A DNA stretch of 48,599 nucleotides, from positions 7,029 through 55,627 of the forward strand of contig LFSM01000111.1 of the NCBI GenBank assembly GCA_001512745.1. Reading direction: 5' to 3'. Both the position numbers and the translations under genes were made by a program. Numbering within the stretch: position 1 is the stretch's first letter; every line of letters begins with the position of its first letter. This DNA is from Clostridiales bacterium DTU032 (lineage in GTDB: Bacteria; Bacillota; Clostridia; Saccharofermentanales; DTU023). The notes below the pieces were generated by a model, which was not told the origin of the DNA, ran no database searches, and worked only from the letters and a program-made list of their open reading frames with translations. Of the stretch, positions 43,025 to 48,599 are shown piece after piece.

Positions 43025-43489
43025 ATGCGATTTAAGTGGCCCCGGGTTTTACAGGGCATCCATCCCAGTCAGAACAAGAATACCGCCAAGTCAGCTATTG
43101 CAAAGCTCAGCGGTTTTGAAACTGTATCCATCCCCTTAGACATGCAAATAGGTCCCGGCTGTGAATGTCTGGTAAAAAAGGGAGATAGGGTGGAAATCGC
43201 TCAGCAAATCGGTCAGGCTCTGGGCGCCTGGAGTGTGCCTGTTCATGCTAGTATTTCCGGAACCGTTAAATCAGTTAAAAAGGAAATACTCAGTGACGGC
43301 ACTCATGTTGAGTATGTCAACATTGAATCCGACGGCCAGGAAACAGTGTCTGCCGCAGTCAAACCTCCCCTGGTTCATGACCGTGCAGATTTTATAGCTG
43401 CAGTCCGGGCATCTGGTCTGGTCGGTCTGGGCGGAGCAGCCTTCCCCACTCACATCAAGATGCAGCCGCCGCCGGGAAAAGATACTTGA
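43025..43489 (+). CDS. rnfC: RnfC N-terminal part, cut by a frameshift
   Basis: First part of the Rnf subunit that receives electrons from or passes them to NAD(H). The 154 residues show the RnfC start (QGIHPSQNKNTAKSAI), the barrel-sandwich region (CLVKKGDRVEIAQQIGQ...VHASISGTVKSV) and the glycine-rich GLVGLGGAAFPTHIKMQPPPGK. It stops at TGA 43487-43489, exactly where homologues continue with DTLIIN-type sequence, which is found in the +1 frame from 43488. Removing one A from the AAAA run at 43477-43480 would restore PGKILDTLIIN. The start has GGAGG 9 bases upstream. This part alone lacks all iron-sulfur ligands. Confidence 0.85.
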   Translation: MRFKWPRVLQGIHPSQNKNTAKSAIAKLSGFETVSIPLDMQIGPGCECLVKKGDRVEIAQQIGQALGAWSVPVHASISGTVKSVKKEILSDGTHVEYVNIESDGQETVSAAVKPPLVHDRADFIAAVRASGLVGLGGAAFPTHIKMQPPPGKDT

Positions 43490-43493
43490 TACC

Positions 43494-44363
43494 TTGATTA
43501 TCAACGCAGCGGAATGTGAACCCTACATTACTTCCGACCACCGCATCTGCCTGGAATATCCGCGGCAGGTCATTAAAGGCATTATGCTGACCTGCCACTA
43601 TTTGAATATTCCTGAGGCGGTCATTGCCATTGAAGATAATAAGCGCGATGTTGTCAGTGTTCTGAAGGCAGAGATCGATCAGGCCGCAGCCACTCCCGAC
43701 TATCCGGAAAAGGGCATCTCGATCAAAGTTTTGCCGACTCAATATCCGACAGGTGCTGAGAAGATTTTGATCCGTCTGGTCAACGATCGTGTCGTCCCCG
43801 AAGGGGGCTTGCCTGCAGATGTGGGGGTTCTCGTACAAAACGTCGGTACCATCCGCTATATCGCAGAATATTTTGAGACCGGTATGCCGCTGGTGAATAA
43901 AATCGTCACTATTGATGGTTCAGCAGTCAGCCAGCCTGCCAACCTTGAAGTGCCTATCGGCGCTGCCATTGGCGAAGTCGTTGAAAAAAGCGGAGGCTGT
44001 AAGCTTGAAGCAGGCAAAGTCATCATGGGAGGCCCGATGATGGGTGTCGCTATCGACGACTTAAGCCGCCCCATCCTCAAGCATAACAACGCTATTATCG
44101 TACTGGATGAAAAAGATGCCACTTTGCCAAAAGAGATTGCCTGTATTCAATGCGGCCGCTGCACCCGGGCTTGCCCCATGCTTCTGATGCCGACAGTTTT
44201 AGACATGGCTGCCCGCAATCAGGATTGCGATAAACTCAACAAATATCATGTCATGAACTGTATTGAATGTGGTTGCTGCACTTATGTCTGTCCTTCAAAA
44301 CGCTACTTGCTGCAAAACATAAGAATCGGCAAGACAATCGTCAGGCAGGCAAGCAAAGGCTAA
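43494..44363 (+). CDS. rnfC: RnfC C-terminal part, downstream of the frameshift
   Basis: A 289-residue continuation of RnfC beginning IINAAECEPYITSDHRICLEYP, the FMN/NADH-binding region. It includes NVGTIRYIAEYFETGMPLVNKIVTI and both [4Fe-4S] motifs, CIQCGRCTRACPMLLMP and CIECGCCTYVCPSKRYLL. It has no ribosome-binding site of its own (the nominal TTG at 43494 is within the broken coding region), so it is unlikely to be made separately. Joined to the upstream part it would give an RnfC of about 445 residues, the normal size. The other five rnf genes are intact, which makes a sequence error or a very recent mutation the likeliest explanation. Confidence 0.85.
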   Translation: MIINAAECEPYITSDHRICLEYPRQVIKGIMLTCHYLNIPEAVIAIEDNKRDVVSVLKAEIDQAAATPDYPEKGISIKVLPTQYPTGAEKILIRLVNDRVVPEGGLPADVGVLVQNVGTIRYIAEYFETGMPLVNKIVTIDGSAVSQPANLEVPIGAAIGEVVEKSGGCKLEAGKVIMGGPMMGVAIDDLSRPILKHNNAIIVLDEKDATLPKEIACIQCGRCTRACPMLLMPTVLDMAARNQDCDKLNKYHVMNCIECGCCTYVCPSKRYLLQNIRIGKTIVRQASKG

Positions 44364-44399
44364 AGCCTTAGGCTTAACTATAAAGGAGACTATAGACTA

Positions 44400-45365
44400 A
44401 TGTTACGTGTATCATCATCCCCACATATCAGGGATAACTCTTCTACACAACGCATCATGCTTGATGTAGTTTTGGCACTGATACCCATGGTGATTGCCTC
44501 AGTCTTTATTTTCGGCTGGCGCGCACTGCTTATTTACGCTGTCAGTGTTGCCAGTTCTGTCCTTTTCGAAGCTCTGTCTCGTATTATTATGAAGAGAGAG
44601 CAAACAATCAGCGACCTGTCCGCTGTTGTAACGGGTTTACTGTTGGCAGCAGGGCTGCCTGCCGGCTATCCGATCTGGATGGTAGTCGTCGGCGCCTTTA
44701 TCGCTATCGTTTTCGTCAAACAACTCTTTGGTGGATTGGGCAGCAACTTTGCCAACCCGGCAGTTACGGCCCGTATCATTCTGGCAGTATCTTTCGCTAC
44801 TGAAACCAGCAGTTTTTCTGTATTACCACAGTATGCACAAGAGGCTTCTCTGGCCGGAGCTTCCCAGTATGATCTGGTGACAAGCGCCACGCCTCTGGGA
44901 ATGTCAGCAGCAGAACTTCCATCTTACTTGGATCTGTTTTTGGGAAGACATGCCGGCAGTATCGGAGAGGTCTGCATTCTCGCCCTGCTGATCGGAGCTG
45001 CCTATCTGCTGATCCGGGGCGTCATTGATCTCTGGATTCCCCTGATATATATCGGAACAACAGTTGCCTTAGTCGCTCTGACCGGCGGCGACCCCCTATT
45101 CCACCTGCTTTCAGGTGCTTTAGTGCTGGCAGCCTTTTTCATGATGACAGACTATGTCACCTCACCGACGACTGTTGCGGGAAAGGTAATCTTCGCCATC
45201 GGCGGCGCTGCACTTACCTTCCTCCTGAGAATGTACAGCAATATGCCGGAAGGAGTCTCATACTCAGTTCTGCTGATGAATATTCTCACACCGCATATTG
45301 ACCGCTGGACAGCACACAAAACGATTGGAGGGAATTATGGCAAAAAAAGCAGACAAAACTCATAA
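44400..45365 (+). CDS. rnfD: Rnf complex subunit D
   Basis: A membrane subunit carrying a covalently bound FMN, part of the ion-pumping ferredoxin:NAD+ oxidoreductase. The 321 residues have about eight helices and the flavinylation region LVTSATPLGMS, with the Thr as FMN anchor. The conserved FGGLGSNFANPAVTARIIL and MMTDYVTSPTTVAGK are also present. AAAGGAG lies 11 bases before the ATG. The 3' end overlaps rnfG by 29 bases. Confidence 0.95.
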   Translation: MLRVSSSPHIRDNSSTQRIMLDVVLALIPMVIASVFIFGWRALLIYAVSVASSVLFEALSRIIMKREQTISDLSAVVTGLLLAAGLPAGYPIWMVVVGAFIAIVFVKQLFGGLGSNFANPAVTARIILAVSFATETSSFSVLPQYAQEASLAGASQYDLVTSATPLGMSAAELPSYLDLFLGRHAGSIGEVCILALLIGAAYLLIRGVIDLWIPLIYIGTTVALVALTGGDPLFHLLSGALVLAAFFMMTDYVTSPTTVAGKVIFAIGGAALTFLLRMYSNMPEGVSYSVLLMNILTPHIDRWTAHKTIGGNYGKKSRQNS

Positions 45366-45993
45366 TGCCGCTGATAAAGACAAGACAAAGTTTATTGAAC
45401 GCGGCTTCATGCCGGCAATAATACTGACAATAATCGCTGTGGTCAGTATCACTTTGCTGGCCTTTACCGAATCCATTACTGCTGAGGCCAGGGCCTATCA
45501 GCAGCAAGTCATGGCAGATGCCAACAAGCGGGCCATATTTATTGACGCTGACAGTTTCCCCGCTGAAGAATTAGATAGCGCCGGCGCTTCACTTGAAGGC
45601 GGCAATGCTGTTGATTTGTCCGGGGATGACAGCATAATCCACGAAGTATATCTCGCTGAAAAAGACGGCAGCAATATCGGCATTCTAATTACGGCAAAAC
45701 CTGTCGGATACGGCGGAGCACTTACGATTATGCTGGGTTACGACCTGGAGGGTAATATGGTTGGCCTGACTATTGATGCTTCAACACAGACAGCGGGTCT
45801 GGGCACTAAAGTAGGTGAAGAAGATTTCACAGGCAAGCTTAGTGGTTTTAATGCGGCTGATACTGTGTCTTCTGACAACAATGCCAGCTTTCAGGTTGAC
45901 GGCGTCAGTGGAGCGACCATATCATCGAGTGCCGTTTTTAAAGGTATCAACGCAGCCAACAAAGCAGCACATCAGATCTTGGGCTTGGAATAG
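45337..45993 (+). CDS. rnfG: Rnf complex subunit G
   Basis: A subunit with one N-terminal membrane helix (about residues 26-46) and an extracytoplasmic FMN-binding domain. The flavinylation motif is DGVSGATISSSAV, with FMN attached to the Thr. The 218-residue length is normal. The ATG at 45337 has GGAGGG 5 bases upstream and lies inside rnfD. The segment GYGGALTIMLGYDLEGNMVGLTI is typical of the family. Confidence 0.94.
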   Translation: MAKKADKTHNAADKDKTKFIERGFMPAIILTIIAVVSITLLAFTESITAEARAYQQQVMADANKRAIFIDADSFPAEELDSAGASLEGGNAVDLSGDDSIIHEVYLAEKDGSNIGILITAKPVGYGGALTIMLGYDLEGNMVGLTIDASTQTAGLGTKVGEEDFTGKLSGFNAADTVSSDNNASFQVDGVSGATISSSAVFKGINAANKAAHQILGLE

Positions 45994-46002
45994 GAGGATA
46001 CT

Positions 46003-46809
46003 GTGGCTAAGAATAAAAAATCACTTTCCTATGAGTTAATTAAAGGAATTGTTAAGGAAAACCCTCTCTTTGTTCTGGTTCTGGGAACCTGCCCTGCTTT
46101 GGCTGTCACTACATCCGCTTTTAACGGACTGGGCATGGGAATCGCCTTCACCTTTGTTCTTATTATGTCGAATGTCGTGATTTCAGCCTTGCGCAAAGTA
46201 ATCCCTGATAGTGTACGCATACCGGCTTATATCACAATCATTGCCTCCCTGGTTACTATCGTCGAGTTTCTTCTGAAAGCATACACTCCCGAACTCGATC
46301 AGAGTCTGGGAATCTTCATACCTCTGATTACGGTAAACTGCATCATTCTGGGACGTGCGGAGGCTTTTGCCAACCGCAATGGTGTACTGGCTTCAATCAT
46401 GGATGCAATCGGCATGGGTCTGGGCTTCACACTGGCTTTATTACTCATGGGCAGTCTGCGGGAAATTTTGGGCTTTGGCACCTTCTTCGGAATCAACATG
46501 CCCTGGATCAGAGAAGGCGGTTTGCGGCCAATCGGCATTCTTGCTTTGCCTGCAGGCGGTTTTGCTGTCTTCGGTGTGCTGGTTGCGGTTTTCAACAAAA
46601 TGAACCATCGCTGGTACTCACGCAAGCCGGATGACATTATGGACCGCAGAAACTATCCCGGCAGCATCAGTGCACGCACAGATTCCCCTTTCATTTCAGC
46701 CGAATCTGCAAGTGCAGGAACTGAGGCTATCGCCATAGCTGAAGGCAGTGTACCGGAAAGCATGACAGAGCCCGGTGAGCGCAGCCTCTCTTCCGGAGAG
46801 AGAAAGTAA
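46003..46809 (+). CDS. rnfE: Rnf complex subunit E
   Basis: An integral membrane subunit of about six helices, homologous to RnfA and NqrD. The 268 residues include ENPLFVLVLGTCPALAVTTS, IPLITVNCIILGRAEAFA and GAxLxFGLFGxxxFG-like glycine helices near SLREILGFGTFFG. A hydrophilic C-terminus of about 55 residues (from about 215) is longer than usual. The start is GTG at 46003 with AGGAGG upstream. Confidence 0.94.
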   Translation: MAKNKKSLSYELIKGIVKENPLFVLVLGTCPALAVTTSAFNGLGMGIAFTFVLIMSNVVISALRKVIPDSVRIPAYITIIASLVTIVEFLLKAYTPELDQSLGIFIPLITVNCIILGRAEAFANRNGVLASIMDAIGMGLGFTLALLLMGSLREILGFGTFFGINMPWIREGGLRPIGILALPAGGFAVFGVLVAVFNKMNHRWYSRKPDDIMDRRNYPGSISARTDSPFISAESASAGTEAIAIAEGSVPESMTEPGERSLSSGERK

Positions 46810-46821
46810 GGAGAAATTAAG

Positions 46822-47412
46822 ATGCAAGAGATGTTCAAAATACTTTTTTCTGTCATCCTGATTGACAACTTAGTACTGTCACGCTTCCTTGGTGTTTGCT
46901 CCTTTTTAGGCCTGACCAAGGATCTGAAGAACTCAATGGGCATGAGTGTAGCGGTAATTTTCGTCATGCTGGTTTCTACCGCAATCACTTACCCGATCTA
47001 CTCTTCTCTATTGGCGCCATATGGCTTAGGCTATCTGCAGACAGTAGTTTTTATTCTGGTTATCGCTGCTACCGTACAGGTCTTGGAAGCAGTCATTCGC
47101 AAGACTATGCCACCACTTTATGAAGCTATGGGGATATTCCTGCCGCTGATCACAACCAACTGTGCCATTCTCGGTGTCATGCTGATCAATATTCAGGAAT
47201 CTTATTCTTTCGTTAACGCTATCATGAATTCTTTGGGCGCCGGCTTAGGCTATACCTTGGCCATGTTCCTTTTTGTTGGCGTGCGGGAAAAGTTGGAAAC
47301 AGCAGATATACCTGATGCATTCAAAGGTCTCCCGTCTACATTGACAGCTGCATCAATCCTGTCGGTATCTTTTATGGGTTTCAGCGGCGTAATTGAAAAT
47401 TTGTTTGGTTAA
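46822..47412 (+). CDS. rnfA: Rnf complex subunit A
   Basis: A six-helix subunit homologous to RnfE and NqrE that forms the membrane core of the complex and, with RnfE, holds an intramembrane iron-sulfur centre. The 196 residues are the normal length. It has SVILIDNLVLSRFLGVCSFLG, IFLPLITTNCAILGVMLIN and the C-terminal end ...SFMGFSGVIENLFG. Conserved Cys residues lie in FLGVCSF and TTNCAIL. It starts 12 bases after rnfE. Confidence 0.96.
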   Translation: MQEMFKILFSVILIDNLVLSRFLGVCSFLGLTKDLKNSMGMSVAVIFVMLVSTAITYPIYSSLLAPYGLGYLQTVVFILVIAATVQVLEAVIRKTMPPLYEAMGIFLPLITTNCAILGVMLINIQESYSFVNAIMNSLGAGLGYTLAMFLFVGVREKLETADIPDAFKGLPSTLTAASILSVSFMGFSGVIENLFG

Positions 47413-47447
47413 GAGGCAGTGACAATGCCCGGGAGTAAGGAGTAAAT

Positions 47448-48362
47448 ATGGAACTAGTAATTCTGCAAATGAGCAATATACTATTACCGGCACTAATCGG
47501 CGGCGGCACTGCTTTGCTGCTTGGTATAGTAATTATTCTGGTCTTTCGTTTCTTCTCGGTTAAAGAAGATCCTCTGGTAGATGAATTAACAGAAGTCCTG
47601 CCCGGAGTCAACTGCGGCGGCTGCGGCTATTCCGGCTGTCTGGCCTATGCTTCAGCTCTGGCTTCAGGTGAAGACAGCAATACTTCAAAATGTACGGCCG
47701 GCGGACTGGAAACTGCGGAAGCCATCGCTATGACCATGGGTACCGCTCCTCAGGAATACATACCGCAGGTTGCTCATGTTTTTTGTCAGGGCAGCGGTGA
47801 GTATACAGGAAAGCGATATGAGTATACAGGCACACCGAACTGCGCATCTTCGACAGGGCTTTTTGCAGGCCCAAACTCCTGCACATACGGCTGCCTGGGT
47901 TTTGGTGACTGCTATGATGTCTGTGACTTCGATGCGATCTGGATCGATGATGGACTGGCCCATGTCAACCATGAAAACTGCACTGCCTGCGGCAAGTGTG
48001 TTATCGCCTGTCCTAAGGATTTGATCAGTCTCATACCCAAGCATGAGCTGGCGACGGTAAATAGCTGCGTCAATCACTGGCCGGCTGCTGCCACACGCAA
48101 AAACTGCAAAATAGGCTGTATCTCCTGTCGTCTCTGCATAAAAGCCTGCCCCGTCGATGCCATCCACATAGATGACAATCTGGCAATAATTGATCAGGAA
48201 CTCTGTATTCACTGTGGTGAGTGCGTCAAAGTCTGCCCGACCAGCTCCATAAGAGAAGGTTTGCTGGGCAGTATGGAAGAGGAAAAGGCCAGGCGGGCTG
48301 CAGCAAAAGCTGAGAAAGAAGCGGCAGAAGAAGCGGCCAAAGCCGAGAAAGAAGCCAGTTGA
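47448..48362 (+). CDS. rnfB: Rnf complex subunit B (ferredoxin-docking Fe-S subunit)
   Basis: Accepts electrons from reduced ferredoxin. The 304 residues start with a membrane helix (about 12-32). The RnfB motif NCGGCGYSGC with a later Cys follows, then a CTYGCLGFGDCYDVC segment and ferredoxin-type [4Fe-4S] motifs (CTACGKCVIACP, CISCRLCIKACP, CIHCGECVKVCP). An Ala/Lys/Glu-repeat tail (AAKAEKEAAEEAAKAEKEAS) ends the protein. Several clusters make it a multi-cluster clostridial RnfB. The start has GGAG 6 bases upstream; a terminator follows. Confidence 0.95.
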   Translation: MELVILQMSNILLPALIGGGTALLLGIVIILVFRFFSVKEDPLVDELTEVLPGVNCGGCGYSGCLAYASALASGEDSNTSKCTAGGLETAEAIAMTMGTAPQEYIPQVAHVFCQGSGEYTGKRYEYTGTPNCASSTGLFAGPNSCTYGCLGFGDCYDVCDFDAIWIDDGLAHVNHENCTACGKCVIACPKDLISLIPKHELATVNSCVNHWPAAATRKNCKIGCISCRLCIKACPVDAIHIDDNLAIIDQELCIHCGECVKVCPTSSIREGLLGSMEEEKARRAAAKAEKEAAEEAAKAEKEAS

Positions 48363-48386
48363 TATTTTTTCTGTTTACTGCTGTAA

Positions 48387-48413
48387 AGAGGGCTCTGCGG
48401 CCCTCTTTTTTTT
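48387..48413 (+). terminator. Terminator of the rnf operon
   Basis: AGAGGGC (48387-48393) pairs with GCCCTCT (48400-48406) around a 6-base loop, and a run of seven more T follows directly. It lies 25 bases after the rnfB stop. Confidence 0.9.
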
Positions 48414-48423
48414 ACAAAATAAA

Positions 48424-48455
48424 ACCGGCCTTCTGCGAAATCGCCTGTGGCCGGT
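48424..48455 (-). terminator. Terminator after rpmB
   Basis: ACCGGCC (48424-48430) and GGCCGGT (48449-48455) are complementary. On the minus strand the hairpin is followed by TTTATTTTG. It lies about 40 bases after the rpmB stop and faces the rnf terminator. Confidence 0.8.
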
Positions 48456-48497
48456 CTGTAAACATTTGGGTTTTCCCCCAGTGCTTCTGCTGAAAGC

Positions 48498-48599
48498 TTA
48501 TGCACGCTCTACTCTGCCGCTCTTGAGGCAGTCGGTGCAAACGTTCATTCTCTTGGGTGTGCCGTCAACCATTACGCGCACTCTTTTTATGTTTGCGCG
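48498..48599 (-). CDS. rpmB: Ribosomal protein bL28, C-terminal fragment
   Basis: Only the last 33 residues are in the window: RANIKRVRVMVDGTPKRMN followed by VCTDCLKSGRVERA. The SNIKxVR...GxPxRxxVCTxCLxSGxVxR pattern is the C-terminal half of bL28. It includes the two cysteines VCTDC of the zinc-ribbon-type version. The 5' end lies beyond the window edge. Confidence 0.92.
   Translation of the reverse strand, partial: RANIKRVRVMVDGTPKRMNVCTDCLKSGRVERA

Noticed and set aside
43481-43493. Programmed +1 frameshift in rnfC, like that of prfB
   Set aside because: The codon before TGA is ACT. Slipping to CTT would pair poorly, and no internal Shine-Dalgarno stimulates the site. prfB-type CTT-TGA is not reproduced. 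An indel in the A run explains the junction better.

Overview
The window looks like chromosomal DNA of an anaerobic, low-to-moderate-GC Firmicute, most likely a clostridial lineage. The evidence is the clostridial gene orders (rimP-nusA-ylxR-ylxQ-infB; mraZ-rsmH-ftsL-PBP; rsmD-coaD-coiled-coil protein), the complete Rnf operon in the order C-D-G-E-A-B, strong Shine-Dalgarno sequences, frequent GTG/TTG starts and TTGACA/TATAAT-type promoters. No rRNA, CRISPR array, prophage or insertion sequence was seen. No gene-free stretch exceeds 300 bases.

Layout. (1) Positions 1-33,230 form one block read on the minus strand. Read in transcription order it starts at a strong promoter (33,201-33,229) with a leader hairpin. 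It runs through rimP-nusA-ylxR-ylxQ-infB-rbfA-nrnA-truB-ribF (translation, transcription and RNA decay), then lgt and rodA. The mraZ promoter follows, then the division/cell-wall cluster mraZ-rsmH-ftsL-PBP(PASTA)-murF-mraY-ftsW-murG-ftsQ-sbp and ftsZ, which has its own promoter and terminator. Next come nrdR, a response regulator/histidine kinase pair, an HtrA-like lipoprotein that has lost two catalytic-triad residues, nth, recG, rsmD, coaD, a coiled-coil protein and the start of ddl. (2) At 33,294-34,266 a small P-loop protein and mscL are transcribed divergently and end at a strong terminator, followed by a 64-bp REP-like palindromic element. (3) Positions 34,383-41,051 are accessory. A secreted LxxG-heptad-repeat protein and an MMPL/RND-type membrane transporter are read divergently from a TetR regulator, with two palindromes between them. 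An AAA ATPase/DUF4143 gene follows. (4) Positions 41,256-42,835 hold tRNA-Thr(TGT) with its own promoter and terminator, and a MATE exporter. (5) Positions 43,025-48,362 hold the Rnf ferredoxin:NAD+ oxidoreductase operon, whose rnfC is split by a frameshift here. It ends at a terminator facing the 3' end of rpmB.

How the genes fit together. The left block couples gene-expression machinery to peptidoglycan precursor synthesis (murF, mraY, murG), elongation (rodA) and septation (ftsZ, ftsL, ftsQ, ftsW, PBP). murE, murD, murB/murC and ftsA are absent from the cluster. The sporulation genes that follow ftsZ in many Clostridia are also absent. The two-component system directly before the HtrA-like gene recalls the CssRS/HtrA secretion-stress arrangement, but its apparent output is a pseudoprotease. 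The Rnf operon implies ion-motive energy conservation with ferredoxin. The most interesting items are the HtrA pseudoprotease, the TetR/MMPL/heptad-repeat module, the FtsZ tail with two LPxFL-type peptides, the broken rnfC and several leader hairpins.
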